A stretch of 64,000 bases of DNA, taken from Prochlorococcus sp. AG-347-M23 (lineage in GTDB: Bacteria > Cyanobacteriota > Cyanobacteriia > PCC-6307 > Cyanobiaceae). Made by a program: the position numbers and the translations under genes. Location: assembly GCA_003278855.1 (NCBI GenBank), contig QCCU01000005.1, positions 36,453 through 100,452 on the forward strand, read 5' to 3'. This document shows positions 1 through 9,096 of this stretch, in pieces. The notes beneath the pieces were generated by a model. That model had not been told where the DNA came from. It ran no database searches and saw only the letters and a list, made by a program, of their open reading frames with translations. Positions within the stretch are counted from its first letter, which is position 1, and every line of letters begins with the position of its first letter.

Positions 1-1
1 C

Positions 2-1219
2 AATAACAATAATCAAAACCCAATTTGGAAAAATTTTGCAATTTTATATCGAACCAGAGCTCAGTCAAGAGTATTAGAAGAGTCTCTCGTAAGGTGGCGC
101 ATTCCTTATACAATTTTTGGAGGATTGCGTTTTTATGATAGAAGAGAAATTAAAGATGCAATAGCATATTTAAAAGTTCTGGTTAATTCTTCAGATAACG
201 TTAGTCTTTTACGAATTATAAATGTTCCTAGAAGAGGGATTGGTAAGACTACTATTCAAAAACTTAATGAACTATCTAATAGGTTAAATATGCCATTGTG
301 GGAGGTTCTTAATGATAAGCAAAGTCTTGAAGAAACAATAGGCCGATCATCAAAAGGAATTAATAAATTTACTGAAGTTATGAATGATCTACTTTGTTAT
401 CTTGAAAATTCAGGACCTGCTCAACTACTACAACTAATCTTAGAAAAAAGTGGTTATTTAAGTGACTTGCTCTCTAGTGGGACTGAAGAATCTGAAGATA
501 GAAGAAATAACTTGCAAGAACTAATTAATGCAGCTACTCAATATGAAGAAGAAACAGAAAGTGGAGATGTAGAAGGATTTCTTTCTACAGCAGCCTTAAC
601 AACTGATAATGATACGAAGAAAAATAATCCCAACTCTGTAACTCTCATGACTCTGCATAATAGTAAAGGTTTAGAATTTCAAAATGTTTTTATCACTGGG
701 CTAGAACAAGGTCTCTTCCCTAGCCATAGATCAATAGATACTCCCTCACTTCTTGAAGAGGAAAGGAGATTATGCTACGTAGGTATCACTAGAGCTAAAG
801 AAAGAGTTTTCTTAAGTCATGCCAGAGAAAGAAGATTATGGGGTGGAATGCGTGAAGCAACAATTCCTTCAATATTTCTTTCAGAAATACCTGAAGATTT
901 AATAGATGGCGAATTACCACAAACTGGTGGTGCTTCAATTAGAAGAGATTGGCATCTTGATCGTTTAACTAGAGTTGATCGAAACAATCCAAATGAATTT
1001 GTTAACAAACCAATAAATGCAGTAAGGAAATTATATTCAGGACCCAGTAAAGGGAAAAGCTGGATAGTTGGAGATAAGCTAATTCACTCAAAGTTTGGGA
1101 AAGGTGAAATCATACATATTTTTGGGAGTGGGGAAAAAATATCTTTAGCAGTAAAATTTGGTGATAAAGGAAGTAAAATTCTTGATCCCAGATTAGCTCC
1201 AATTCGTTATGTAAGTTAA
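2..1219 (+). CDS. UvrD/PcrA-type superfamily 1 DNA helicase, C-terminal part (5' end outside window)
   Basis: This is an ATP-dependent 3'-5' DNA helicase used in repair and in clearing replication blocks; only the C-terminal part is in the window. The ORF track begins at an internal TTG (125), but the same frame is open back to base 2 and encodes the expected helicase sequence ILYRTRAQSRVLEESL followed by RFYDRREIKDAIAYLK, so the gene enters from the left. Later motifs are intact: VTLMTLHNSKGLEF and EEERRLCYVGITRAKERV (motif VI region). The last 60 or so residues resemble the small Tudor-like C-terminal domain of PcrA (GDKLIHSKFGKGEI). The cca gene follows after 5 bases. The choice between UvrD and PcrA as a name is not settled. 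Confidence 0.93.
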   Translation, partial: NNNNQNPIWKNFAILYRTRAQSRVLEESLVRWRIPYTIFGGLRFYDRREIKDAIAYLKVLVNSSDNVSLLRIINVPRRGIGKTTIQKLNELSNRLNMPLWEVLNDKQSLEETIGRSSKGINKFTEVMNDLLCYLENSGPAQLLQLILEKSGYLSDLLSSGTEESEDRRNNLQELINAATQYEEETESGDVEGFLSTAALTTDNDTKKNNPNSVTLMTLHNSKGLEFQNVFITGLEQGLFPSHRSIDTPSLLEEERRLCYVGITRAKERVFLSHARERRLWGGMREATIPSIFLSEIPEDLIDGELPQTGGASIRRDWHLDRLTRVDRNNPNEFVNKPINAVRKLYSGPSKGKSWIVGDKLIHSKFGKGEIIHIFGSGEKISLAVKFGDKGSKILDPRLAPIRYVS

Positions 1220-1224
1220 AACTC

Positions 1225-2472
1225 ATGAACGATATCTCTGATTACATCCAAGGGGAATTAATCAAAACTCCATTTAATCTATATAACCTAATTGCTAAAT
1301 ACATAGAATCTAATAACAATACTAAAGTGGCTTTTGTAGGCGGTTATTTAAGAGATTTATTAATTAGTAAATTCCATAAAAAATCGTTTTTTAAACCTGT
1401 TGATATTGATCTTGTTATTGAAGGATCCTCTATTTCTCTTGCAAAATTTATAAAAAAAAATATTGTAAATGTAGATTTATGTTTAATCAAGGAATTTAAT
1501 TTATACAACACTGTAGAAATAAATATAAATGACTGTAAAATTGATATTGCTTCTGCAAGAAAAGAAATCTATTCTGCTCCAGGATTAAATCCCATAATAA
1601 ATAAAAGTACTATTGAGGATGATCTTAAGAGGAGAGATTTTACCATAAATTCAATAGCCTTCGAGGTCTCGACAAGGAAAATCTATGATCTTTATGGAGG
1701 AATTTCTGATATTAAAAGTAAAAGATTGAACTTACTTCACAGTAATAGTATTTCAGATGATCCAAGCAGATTAATTAGATGTGCAAAATATGCTTCAAGG
1801 TTAGATTTTAATATTTCAAATAATTCCCTTAAACAATCTCAAGAAACAGTTAGACAATGGCCATGGAAAAGTTCAGAAACTCATCAGAAAATGATTTATC
1901 CTCCTGCACTAGGCATACGAATAAGGATGGAACTAGCTGAAATATGCAAACACGATAATTTGACTAATGTAATTTCGATAATTCATAAATGGGAAATTAT
2001 CTCAATCTTAAATGAAAATATTAAAGTCGATAAAAGGTTTTTAAGAGGACTAAATTGGATTAAGAAGTTAAATGGAAATCATATGCTTTACTTATTAAAA
2101 GATTCAGAAAATTTAGAAAAAGCATGTCAAAGATTTTTGGTAAATAATAGTGAGATAAAAATATTAGAAGATTATTTAAATATCAAAAAGATATTAAATA
2201 CAAACCAAAAAAATTTCAATCATTTTTCTCCAGCAAGTTGGACAGAATTTATTGAGGACAGAAACCTTAATGATGAGACAGTCAAATTATTAATTTGTGA
2301 TGGAGGACCACACTGGCGCAACTTGTTTAAGTGGTTATTTATTTACAAATTCATAAAATCAAAAAAAGATGGAGAAACTTTAAAAAAAGAAGGATGGGAG
2401 CCAGGTAAGGGGATGGGAAAGGAAATCAAAAGACTAAGATATTTAGAAATTGACAAATTAAATAGAAATTAA
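1225..2472 (+). CDS. cca: CCA tRNA nucleotidyltransferase / poly(A) polymerase family
   Basis: This enzyme builds or repairs the 3' CCA end of tRNAs from CTP and ATP. The class II nucleotidyltransferase head is clear: GGYLRD at about residues 39-44, the catalytic pair in VDIDLVIEG at about 59-67, then EDDLKRRDFTINSIAF and DDPSRLIRCAKYASRL. The C-terminal half is less conserved and ends with a typical helical segment (GKGMGKEIKRLRYLEI). The 415 aa length fits the family. None of the three tRNA genes in this window encodes its own CCA, so such an enzyme is needed. It is probably co-transcribed with the helicase, 5 bases upstream. Its stop abuts the stop of the convergent SelD fusion with no gap. 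CCA-adding versus split A- or CC-adding activity cannot be told from sequence alone. Confidence 0.9.
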   Translation: MNDISDYIQGELIKTPFNLYNLIAKYIESNNNTKVAFVGGYLRDLLISKFHKKSFFKPVDIDLVIEGSSISLAKFIKKNIVNVDLCLIKEFNLYNTVEININDCKIDIASARKEIYSAPGLNPIINKSTIEDDLKRRDFTINSIAFEVSTRKIYDLYGGISDIKSKRLNLLHSNSISDDPSRLIRCAKYASRLDFNISNNSLKQSQETVRQWPWKSSETHQKMIYPPALGIRIRMELAEICKHDNLTNVISIIHKWEIISILNENIKVDKRFLRGLNWIKKLNGNHMLYLLKDSENLEKACQRFLVNNSEIKILEDYLNIKKILNTNQKNFNHFSPASWTEFIEDRNLNDETVKLLICDGGPHWRNLFKWLFIYKFIKSKKDGETLKKEGWEPGKGMGKEIKRLRYLEIDKLNRN

Positions 2473-4644
2473 TTACATTTTTACAACCTCTCCAACCTTG
2501 TACCATTTATCCTTTAGAACATTTTCATATTTACGATTGCAACTAATCAACAAGGGTCCACATGTTTGTGGATCTAATAGTAATGATACTCTCTCGTTAA
2601 AAGTCTCTTGATCTAATGAATTTTCGTTTAAAAAATTAATTATTCTTTTTTCCTTGTTTACTTTATAAATTTTGTCAAAAATTTCTTTATTAGATTCAAA
2701 GAAAGTACTTCTAACATCTTTTCTTATTAAATCAAATACTCTAGGATAAGCTTTAAATGCAAATAAATCTAATAAAACTTTTAGTGGCTCAAGATTATTG
2801 CTTTGCCTATATAAATTAGATGATTCAACCATTTCTTTAAGATGTCCAATAAATCCATATCCAGTAATGTCAGTCGCAGCATTGACTAATGATTCTTTAA
2901 ATTGATTTTGAAAAAGATAAATTTCATCAATCAAATATTGCTGACTCTTTACTAAATTATTAATTACTTCAGAAGAACTACCTAGCATATTAATATTTTG
3001 CATTTGACCGGCAAAGTAAATCCCAACGCCCAGAGGTCTAGACATCATGAGAATATCTCCAATATTCATTCCAGATTTAAGCCATGGTTTTGATCCATTT
3101 CTTAAAATACCTTGAACTGTTAAAGAAATATCTATTCCTAATGAATAAGGTTTATTAACTAAACTTCTTGCCTCGAAAGTATGGCCTCCAAGTAATTCGC
3201 CTCCATGATCCTCAACTGTTGATTTAATACCTTGAAGTGATTGAGAAAATAGGTAACTCTGAAATTCCCTTTCAACTTTTGGTAATGAAATTAAAGCCTG
3301 CGCGGATGAAAGTTTTGCTCCACATGCCCATAAATCTGAGCAAGCATGCAAAGTAGTAATTTTTGCATTAAGCCAAGGATCACTTACCAAAGCAGGAAAT
3401 CCATCTACACTTTGCAAGATAAGATCTTGACCATTTTGATATATCTCAACTGAATCTTCAGGTGATGAGGCGAAAGAATTTAAATTAGAATTTATTAATG
3501 ATTTATTTAAAACAAACTGAGGAATTTTAGCTGCACATCCTCTGCAATCATTCAATGAAATATTTTTTTCACTACTTTTCATAATTAGCCTTTTTGATCT
3601 GAACTTTTTAATAAAATTGAGGTCAATTTTATGCTTTAAAATCCAAAAAATAAAAGAAGGGCCGAAAACAAAATTGCGATAAATAGCAAAAGCCTTTGGA
3701 TGATGGCTTGGGAATATATTTACTATTTGCAATCCGATCTTTTGAGGAAACCACTTTTTTAATGATCTCCCTTCTAAGTCTTTTTTTAAATTTTGGACTA
3801 ATGTATTTACAACTTTTACTGCAAAAACTCCCGATGCTGGTCTTTTTGCTGAACCTACAACTGCGCAATCACCGACAGCAAAGATTCCAGAGAAATTTTT
3901 TATCTGCAAATTCTGATTTGTAATTATTCTGCCATAAGAGTCCGAATCTAATAATTTTTTTTGTGCCCAAAACGGAGATGTATTTCCAGTACATAAAAGA
4001 ATCTTGCCATAATCAAAATTAAGTTTTTCAACTAAATCAATATTGGAATTCCGTAAACTTTTTAGAATTTTATTATTAATTTTTCTTGAATCACATAATA
4101 GTTTTAAAGGTCTATCTCCCCATCTTTTTCTCAAAGCATAAGATACTTCAATTGCAGCAAGGCCACTCCCAACAATTACAAATGGAAGTTCATTAACTGA
4201 ATCAAAAATGTCCTCTTTAAGTATTGAGTCATAAGCACTTAAAAAAGGTTTAATTGAAAAAGCATTTCGATTTTTAACTAGTGATTCAAATTCTTTTGGA
4301 ATTATTGTTTGACTTCCATAATTAAGCAACAACTTAGAATAATTAATTGAAGGTCTATTACTTAAAACAATTTTCTTTAAATTGAAATCAATATCCTTTA
4401 CTTCTTCTTCTATAAAAGATACTTTTGCATTTTTTGCTAAAGATTTTATATCAATTAAACTCTCTTCTAAAGTGATTGATTTTGAAATCACCGATGGGAA
4501 TGTAGCCGAATAAACCAAATGAGAATCTCTAGATATAATTGAAACAGGAATCTCTGGCATTAATTTCCGAAACATTAACCATTTCTTCAATAAAGAAACA
4601 TTTGAGTGTCCCCCTCCAATTAGTACCAGATGATTAAAAGTCAT
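2473..4644 (-). CDS. selD: NADH-dehydrogenase-like domain fused to selenide, water dikinase (SelD)
   Basis: This is a two-domain protein of 723 aa. The first 340 or so residues are an FAD/NAD(P) oxidoreductase of the NDH-2/sulfide-quinone-reductase fold: LVLIGGGHSNVSLL at the N-terminus, a second nucleotide-binding site FVIVGSGLAAIEVSYAL, and the FAD-binding GIFAVGDCAV. The C-terminal half is selenophosphate synthetase, which makes selenophosphate from selenide and ATP. It starts at DCRGCAAKIP with the catalytic Cys370 and Lys373; the second Cys of the E. coli GCGCK motif is Ala here. The motifs GGELLGGHTFEARS and DITGYGFIGHLKEM are present. This fusion is known in cyanobacteria. No selenoprotein gene is visible here, so tRNA 2-selenouridine synthesis is the likely use (inference). 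It diverges from mtnP across 10 bases. Confidence 0.9.
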   Translation of the reverse strand: MTFNHLVLIGGGHSNVSLLKKWLMFRKLMPEIPVSIISRDSHLVYSATFPSVISKSITLEESLIDIKSLAKNAKVSFIEEEVKDIDFNLKKIVLSNRPSINYSKLLLNYGSQTIIPKEFESLVKNRNAFSIKPFLSAYDSILKEDIFDSVNELPFVIVGSGLAAIEVSYALRKRWGDRPLKLLCDSRKINNKILKSLRNSNIDLVEKLNFDYGKILLCTGNTSPFWAQKKLLDSDSYGRIITNQNLQIKNFSGIFAVGDCAVVGSAKRPASGVFAVKVVNTLVQNLKKDLEGRSLKKWFPQKIGLQIVNIFPSHHPKAFAIYRNFVFGPSFIFWILKHKIDLNFIKKFRSKRLIMKSSEKNISLNDCRGCAAKIPQFVLNKSLINSNLNSFASSPEDSVEIYQNGQDLILQSVDGFPALVSDPWLNAKITTLHACSDLWACGAKLSSAQALISLPKVEREFQSYLFSQSLQGIKSTVEDHGGELLGGHTFEARSLVNKPYSLGIDISLTVQGILRNGSKPWLKSGMNIGDILMMSRPLGVGIYFAGQMQNINMLGSSSEVINNLVKSQQYLIDEIYLFQNQFKESLVNAATDITGYGFIGHLKEMVESSNLYRQSNNLEPLKVLLDLFAFKAYPRVFDLIRKDVRSTFFESNKEIFDKIYKVNKEKRIINFLNENSLDQETFNERVSLLLDPQTCGPLLISCNRKYENVLKDKWYKVGEVVKM

Positions 4645-4654
4645 TTACATCACT

Positions 4655-5548
4655 ATGAATAAAGAACATTTATTACCAATTGAAAAATCAAAATTAGGAG
4701 TGATTGGTGGAAGTGGATTTTATTCAATGGATCAAATAGATTACTTAAGAGAAATAGAAATCAATACTCCCTATGGTAAACCTTCTGATTCAATAAAGGT
4801 ATATAATCTTGGAAACCTAGAGATAGCATTCATTCCTAGACATGGCAGAACACATAGTTTAAATCCTTCTGAAATCCCTTACAAAGCTAATATTTGGGCG
4901 CTAAGGTCAATAGGAGTAAGATGGATTATTGCTCCATCAGCAGTGGGTTCATTACAAGAACAGATAAGGCCACTTGATATAGTGGTTCCAGATCAATTTA
5001 TAGACCGGACAAAAAATAGACCTGCAACCTTTTTTAATGAGGGAGCTGTTGCTCACGTAACTATGGGAGATCCCTTCTGCACAAATTTATCACGTATATT
5101 AAGTGAAATCGGAGAAAAAAATATTCCTGGAGGTAGACAATTGCATAGAGGGGGTACCTATCTAGCAATGGAAGGTCCCGCTTTCTCAACTAGAGCAGAA
5201 TCTAATTTATATAGGAGTTGGGGATGTTCAGTAATTGGAATGACGAACCACACAGAAGCAAGATTAGCTAAAGAAGCTGAAATAGCTTACGCATCCTTAT
5301 CTATGGTTACTGATTATGATTGCTGGCATCAAACTCATCAAGAAGTTTCTGTAGAGATGGTTTTGGATAATCTTAGATCAAATACTGAAGTGGCTAATAA
5401 AATAATATTTGAAGTAGCTAAATTAATTGAAGAAGAAAGACCAAAAAGTAAGTCTCATTTTTCATTAAAAGATGGATTGATAACTCAAAAAGAAAATATC
5501 CCAAGCTCCACAAAAGCGAAACTAAGGATATTTACTGATTCTTATTAG
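4655..5548 (+). CDS. mtnP: S-methyl-5'-thioadenosine phosphorylase
   Basis: The protein cleaves 5'-methylthioadenosine, the by-product of polyamine synthesis, with phosphate to adenine and methylthioribose-1-phosphate. Family motifs run through the 297 aa: GVIGGSGFYSMD (phosphate loop), FIPRHGRTHSLNPSEIPYKA, and a purine-binding block AMEGPAFSTRAESNLYRSWG followed by GMTNHTEARLAKEAEIAYAS and MVTDYDCW. The NHTEA form favours MTA over guanosine or inosine substrates, as in MTAP rather than PNP, though substrate calls within this family are not certain. The ATG is 10 bases from the start of the divergent selD fusion, so the two genes must share a tiny promoter region. It is convergent with psbJ. 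Confidence 0.9.
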   Translation: MNKEHLLPIEKSKLGVIGGSGFYSMDQIDYLREIEINTPYGKPSDSIKVYNLGNLEIAFIPRHGRTHSLNPSEIPYKANIWALRSIGVRWIIAPSAVGSLQEQIRPLDIVVPDQFIDRTKNRPATFFNEGAVAHVTMGDPFCTNLSRILSEIGEKNIPGGRQLHRGGTYLAMEGPAFSTRAESNLYRSWGCSVIGMTNHTEARLAKEAEIAYASLSMVTDYDCWHQTHQEVSVEMVLDNLRSNTEVANKIIFEVAKLIEEERPKSKSHFSLKDGLITQKENIPSSTKAKLRIFTDSY

Positions 5549-5591
5549 GCTTATTTGATATAAGTGATTATCAGGTCAAGGTTAGGATTTG

Positions 5592-5789
5592 TTAGCCTCC
5601 ACCTCCAACACCTTGGTATGAACCATAGAAGAATATTCCTAAAACGAAGATAACTGCGATTCCACCTGCTGTAGCAACAAGCCATAGAGGAAGGGTTCCT
5701 TCAGTCCATCTTCTTTCCCATGCAACTGCTGGTCTACCGTCGGGAAGTCTATCTGGAATTCTTCCATCAGGTCCTTTTAATTTACTCAT
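5592..5789 (-). CDS. psbJ: Photosystem II reaction center protein PsbJ
   Basis: This is a 65 aa single-span thylakoid protein of photosystem II. The sequence has a polar N-terminal arm ([20 protein letters not shown]), one membrane helix ([20 protein letters not shown]) and the diagnostic [10 protein letters not shown]-type tail. The arm is longer than in the common 39-40 aa PsbJ, as is usual in marine picocyanobacteria. PsbJ lies near the cytochrome b559 subunits and affects electron flow on the acceptor side. It is the last gene of psbE-F-L-J, 9 bases after psbL. Confidence 0.97.
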   Translation of the reverse strand: MSKLKGPDGRIPDRLPDGRPAVAWERRWTEGTLPLWLVATAGGIAVIFVLGIFFYGSYQGVGGGG

Positions 5790-5798
5790 AGTTTTAAT

Positions 5799-5918
5799 TT
5801 AATTGAAAAAGTAACTGGAAAATAAAATTCCCAATACAAAGACTGATAGTAAGCCTAAATAAAGGCTTGTACGATTAAGTTCAACTGGAACTTTATTAGG
5901 ATTTTCGTTTACTTGCAT
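5799..5918 (-). CDS. psbL: Photosystem II reaction center protein PsbL
   Basis: This 39 aa single-span protein sits at the photosystem II monomer interface and is needed for normal QA/QB function. The ORF track shows a longer frame up to 6011, but the real product starts at the ATG at 5918: it begins [20 protein letters not shown] and runs into the helix [19 protein letters not shown], a near-textbook PsbL. The longer frame overlaps psbF antisense-free but out of frame, so it is an artefact. It lies 11 bases after psbF and 9 bases before psbJ within the psbEFLJ operon. Confidence 0.97.
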
Positions 5919-5929
5919 GATTTTTAAAT

Positions 5930-6076
5930 TTATCGGGCTACGAATTGCATAGCAGCAATGGAACCTAAAAAGAATACTGATGGAATAGCTAAAGCGTGAA
6001 CTGCTAGCCAACGAACAGTAAATATAGGATAAACGCGGACTTCCGCAGCCTGCATTGGAGCTTGAGAATTAGACAT
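5930..6076 (-). CDS. psbF: Cytochrome b559 beta subunit PsbF
   Basis: This gene is missing from the ORF track and was read from the sequence: 48 aa starting [20 protein letters not shown] and ending [13 protein letters not shown]. It is the beta chain of cytochrome b559, a heme protein of the photosystem II core. The heme-ligand histidine is in the conserved segment [14 protein letters not shown], which continues into the single membrane helix. The start codon lies 2 bases after the psbE stop and the gene is followed by psbL after 11 bases, the invariant E-F-L-J order. Confidence 0.98.
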
Positions 6077-6078
6077 AG

Positions 6079-6327
6079 TTATTTTGTTCTTAAATCAAGT
6101 TGAGACTTCGCTTCAAATCTTTGAGTTACAACAGGAGCTTTTGCTTCAGATGCCTGAAAGTAACTATCAGGACGAGGAGTACCGAAAGCGTCGTAAGCCA
6201 AACCTGTGTATACGAATAAGAAGCCTGCTATAAAGATAGCTGGTAATGTTACTGCATGAATAATCCAGTACCTAATACTGGTGATTATTTCAAAGAATGG
6301 GCGTTCACCCGTTGAACCTGCGGCCAT
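6079..6327 (-). CDS. psbE: Cytochrome b559 alpha subunit PsbE
   Basis: This is the alpha chain of cytochrome b559 in the photosystem II core. The heme-binding histidine is in [16 protein letters not shown], followed by one membrane helix and the conserved lumenal part [16 protein letters not shown]. The ORF track starts two codons upstream (6333, MIMAAG), but the family begins [11 protein letters not shown], so the ATG at 6327 is preferred, giving 82 aa. It is the first gene of psbEFLJ; 138 bases separate it from ycf48, and this spacer may hold its own promoter. Confidence 0.97.
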   Translation of the reverse strand: MAAGSTGERPFFEIITSIRYWIIHAVTLPAIFIAGFLFVYTGLAYDAFGTPRPDSYFQASEAKAPVVTQRFEAKSQLDLRTK

Positions 6328-6381
6328 AATCACAAATGTTTACCATATGATCTTACAGTGTAAAATCATAAGTTCGCGAAG

Positions 6382-6416
6382 AATTTAACAGCTTGGTTAC
6401 AGACAGTTGTTAAATT
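6382..6416. other. Inverted repeat between ycf48 and psbE
   Basis: A 9-base perfect inverted repeat (AATTTAACA / TGTTAAATT) encloses a 17-base loop in the spacer between ycf48 and psbEFLJ. It has no GC-rich core and no T-run on the minus strand, so it is a poor intrinsic terminator. It could be a weak RNA hairpin or a dyad operator in the psbE leader. Its function is unknown. Confidence 0.35.
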
Positions 6417-6465
6417 AATCCAAAATTAATATTTTTTTTATTATTTTTTTTAAGTTATTACAGAT

Positions 6466-7479
6466 TTAGCCATTCCATTTAAGAATGTAACCACGCTCGC
6501 CAAGTATGAATCCTTTTTGATTATCTAAAGACTCCTTATCAAGAAAAACTATTTTTATATAGTTAGTAGGCAATGCAGAAGCAAGAGGATCTGAATTCCA
6601 AGTTTCACCTTGATCTTTACTTACTATTAAAGTGCCATTACCACCGCCAGCCCATATATCACCATTTGGATCCCATCCCATATCTAAATAATTGTAACCA
6701 TTAAGAATAGGGATAATAGGCTTTGACCAACTTTCTAGATTATTAGAATCTTCATTAAATCTAATTTCCGCACCTCTTGAAAGCATCCATAAACTTCCTT
6801 CTGGATTGAAACCAATGCTTTGCACTCTCTTACTACTTGCTCTTTGGTGAGCAATCCAAGTATTACTATCACTATCAAGAGTAGAGAAGAAATTTCCAAG
6901 ACTGCTTACGCTCACATAATCACCGCTAGATGTTCTTCTTAAATCTCTTATACCTCCCTGTTCCGAAGGATCTGATACTTTTGCTTCCCATGTTTCACCG
7001 CTATTGGAAGTTTCATAAATAGCTGCTGAGGTTGTTGCCAATTGAGCAACTCCTTCATCAATAGTGGTAACTAAGAAAGGTTGGCCTGGTAACTTCCCAA
7101 GTGAAAGCCTAGTCCAATTTTTACCTTCATCTAAAGTATGCATTACAAGAGAGGGTTGCCCTATTAACCAACCTTCAGAACCCTTAAAATCAATATCGAG
7201 AAGGCGAAAGTTCTCTTCAGCAGAAATATCTAATGATCTTTTTTCCCATGTTTCACCACCATCAGTAGATTCCATAATCAATCTGTTTGAGCCTACTAAA
7301 AACCCATGATTATCATCTATAAAATCAACATCTAAAGCATTAGCCTGATCTTCAAACTGAATTGTTTTCCAAGGGCTGCTTTCATTCATCTTGACGCCTG
7401 TAGATGAACAACTGCTTAAAACAAAACAGAGAACTACAGATAAAAGGAGATTAGGAATACTGGTAAAAAAATTTTTCAT
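6466..7479 (-). CDS. ycf48: Photosystem II assembly factor Ycf48 (HCF136 homologue)
   Basis: Ycf48 is a lumenal seven-bladed beta-propeller that assists early photosystem II assembly by binding D1 and its precursor. The N-terminus is a lipoprotein signal peptide ([16 protein letters not shown]) with a lipobox cysteine at about residue 24. Repeated Asp-box blades follow: [34 protein letters not shown] and [11 protein letters not shown]. The length, 337 aa, matches the family. It lies 9 bases after rubA and upstream of psbEFLJ, the conserved cyanobacterial cluster in which rubredoxin, Ycf48 and cytochrome b559 subunits are made together for photosystem II biogenesis. Confidence 0.95.
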   Translation of the reverse strand: MKNFFTSIPNLLLSVVLCFVLSSCSSTGVKMNESSPWKTIQFEDQANALDVDFIDDNHGFLVGSNRLIMESTDGGETWEKRSLDISAEENFRLLDIDFKGSEGWLIGQPSLVMHTLDEGKNWTRLSLGKLPGQPFLVTTIDEGVAQLATTSAAIYETSNSGETWEAKVSDPSEQGGIRDLRRTSSGDYVSVSSLGNFFSTLDSDSNTWIAHQRASSKRVQSIGFNPEGSLWMLSRGAEIRFNEDSNNLESWSKPIIPILNGYNYLDMGWDPNGDIWAGGGNGTLIVSKDQGETWNSDPLASALPTNYIKIVFLDKESLDNQKGFILGERGYILKWNG

Positions 7480-7488
7480 TTAATTATT

Positions 7489-7917
7489 TTAATGCAAAGA
7501 GTACAAAGAAAGGAACATAGCAGCAGCAAACGCCAAACCTCCAAAAATCAATATATTTTTTTGTCCAGGAGGTAAACTATTAAATCCAAATCCATAAACT
7601 AAATTCTCTTCAAATCCACTAGGTTTTGCTCTAGATCCAATATCCTTATAAAAATTTTTACCGGCTCGACAAACAGGGCAAGCAAAAGTATTCCCGTCCA
7701 ACTCTGAAAAAGGCGTATTTTTAGGTATGTTTAATTTTTTATTTCCTTCAGACGGATCATAAATGTATCCACAACTTCTACATTCGAATCTATTTTGTTC
7801 TAAATTAATAGTAGGTTGTTCAACATTTACTCCTGTGGAGTTTTCAGAAAGATCTTCTTTCTGAGAGTCTTCAACTATTTTGTTTTCCTCAGAGGCTGGT
7901 TGAATGTTTTCACTCAC
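7489..7917 (-). CDS. rubA: Membrane-anchored rubredoxin (RubA)
   Basis: This is a 142 aa rubredoxin with an extended N-terminus and a C-terminal membrane anchor. A Ser/Glu/Asn-rich stretch of about 45 residues precedes the rubredoxin domain, whose iron is held by two CxxC knuckles: FECRSCGYIYDPSEG and FACPVCRAGKNF. The final segment (NILIFGGLAFAAAMFLSLY) is a membrane helix. Cyanobacterial and plastid RubA of this architecture is needed for photosystem II (and in some species photosystem I) assembly, which agrees with its place upstream of ycf48-psbEFLJ. It diverges from ndhC with a 77-base gap that must hold both promoters. Confidence 0.93.
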   Translation of the reverse strand: MSENIQPASEENKIVEDSQKEDLSENSTGVNVEQPTINLEQNRFECRSCGYIYDPSEGNKKLNIPKNTPFSELDGNTFACPVCRAGKNFYKDIGSRAKPSGFEENLVYGFGFNSLPPGQKNILIFGGLAFAAAMFLSLYSLH

Positions 7918-7994
7918 GGTTTATTATTGTTCTTTAAGAACTTTAAAAGATTTTGCTTAATTAAGCGACTTTTATTCAAAATTAATTTTTTAAG

Positions 7995-8357
7995 ATGTTT
8001 TTATTAACTGGCTATGAATACTTTTTAGGTTTTCTTCTAATTGCCGCAGCTGTTCCAGTATTAGCTCTAGTTACTAATCTCATCGTTGCACCAAAAGGCA
8101 GAACAGGGGAAAGAAAACTTACATATGAATCTGGAATGGAGCCTATTGGGGGAGCATGGATTCAATTTAATATACGTTATTACATGTTTGCCTTGGTTTT
8201 CGTTATATTTGATGTTGAGACAGTATTCCTTTATCCTTGGGCTGTTGCCTTCAATAGATTAGGCTTATTAGCTTTTATTGAGGCTTTAATCTTCATAGCA
8301 ATACTTGTTATTGCCCTTGCATACGCATGGAGAAAAGGTGCTTTAGAATGGAGTTAA
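7995..8357 (+). CDS. ndhC: NDH-1 subunit 3 (NdhC)
   Basis: This is a 120 aa membrane subunit of the photosynthetic NADH dehydrogenase-like complex (NDH-1), which takes electrons from ferredoxin to plastoquinone in cyclic flow and respiration. Three membrane helices are visible, with the conserved loop [18 protein letters not shown] and [16 protein letters not shown] that mark NuoA/NdhC. The window shows the ndhC-ndhK-ndhJ order that is also kept in plastid genomes. ndhK follows after 4 bases. Confidence 0.97.
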   Translation: MFLLTGYEYFLGFLLIAAAVPVLALVTNLIVAPKGRTGERKLTYESGMEPIGGAWIQFNIRYYMFALVFVIFDVETVFLYPWAVAFNRLGLLAFIEALIFIAILVIALAYAWRKGALEWS

Positions 8358-8361
8358 AAAA

Positions 8362-9096
8362 TTGAATCCACAATTATCCCCAAAAGCAATAAGAGAAATT
8401 CGAGAAGGGACTTGCAACCCTCTTGGGGCTCCCCAAGTTACTACAGATTTAAGCGAAAACATTATATTGACAAGCTTAGACGATCTTCATAATTGGGCCA
8501 GACTAAGCAGTCTATGGCCTCTCTTGTACGGAACAGCTTGTTGTTTTATAGAATTTGCTGCCTTAATTGGATCAAGATTTGATTTTGATAGATTTGGATT
8601 AGTACCTAGAAGCTCACCACGGCAAGCAGATCTAATAATAGTTGCAGGGACAGTAACAATGAAGATGGCACCCGCGCTTGTAAGACTTTATGAACAAATG
8701 CCTGAACCAAAATATGTGATCGCCATGGGTGCTTGCACAATCACAGGCGGAATGTTCAGCGCAGATTCTACAACTGCTGTAAGAGGAGTTGATAAGTTGA
8801 TACCAGTTGATTTATACCTTCCAGGATGTCCACCAAGACCAGAAGCAATTTTTGATGCTGTTATTAAATTAAGAAAAAAAGTTGGTAATGAATCAATTTT
8901 AGAGCGCACAAAAACAGAGCAAACTCACAGATACATAACATCTGATCATGAAATGAATCTCGTTTTCTCTGAAAATACTGGTGAATATCTAAACAAAACT
9001 TCAGCTAACGTAATAACCCCCTCCAAAAAAGAAAAAATAACCGAATTACCTGAAAATACCGAAAAAACTGAAATTATTAATACTGTAGAAGATTGA
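8362..9096 (+). CDS. ndhK: NDH-1 subunit NdhK (iron-sulfur N2 subunit)
   Basis: NdhK carries the terminal 4Fe-4S cluster N2 of NDH-1 next to the plastoquinone site. Cluster ligands are seen in [12 protein letters not shown] (adjacent cysteines), [13 protein letters not shown] and [13 protein letters not shown]. The start is a TTG, 4 bases after the ndhC stop; no ATG in a matching position exists and the N-terminus [16 protein letters not shown] is typical. The C-terminal 60 residues are Lys/Glu/Thr-rich and poorly conserved. Its stop codon overlaps the start of ndhJ by one base (TGATG), suggesting coupled translation. Confidence 0.97.
   Translation: MNPQLSPKAIREIREGTCNPLGAPQVTTDLSENIILTSLDDLHNWARLSSLWPLLYGTACCFIEFAALIGSRFDFDRFGLVPRSSPRQADLIIVAGTVTMKMAPALVRLYEQMPEPKYVIAMGACTITGGMFSADSTTAVRGVDKLIPVDLYLPGCPPRPEAIFDAVIKLRKKVGNESILERTKTEQTHRYITSDHEMNLVFSENTGEYLNKTSANVITPSKKEKITELPENTEKTEIINTVED

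Noticed and set aside
817-1008. ORF-track frame on the minus strand inside the helicase gene, and similar frames such as 3629-3868, 8688-8909, 12101-12328, 37417-37605 and 60244-60576
   Set aside because: All lie within well-supported genes on the opposite strand or in another frame, show no recognisable motif, and are explained as shadows.
5799-6011. Long 70 aa frame around psbL
   Set aside because: The extra N-terminal 31 residues overlap psbF out of frame; the true PsbL starts at 5918.
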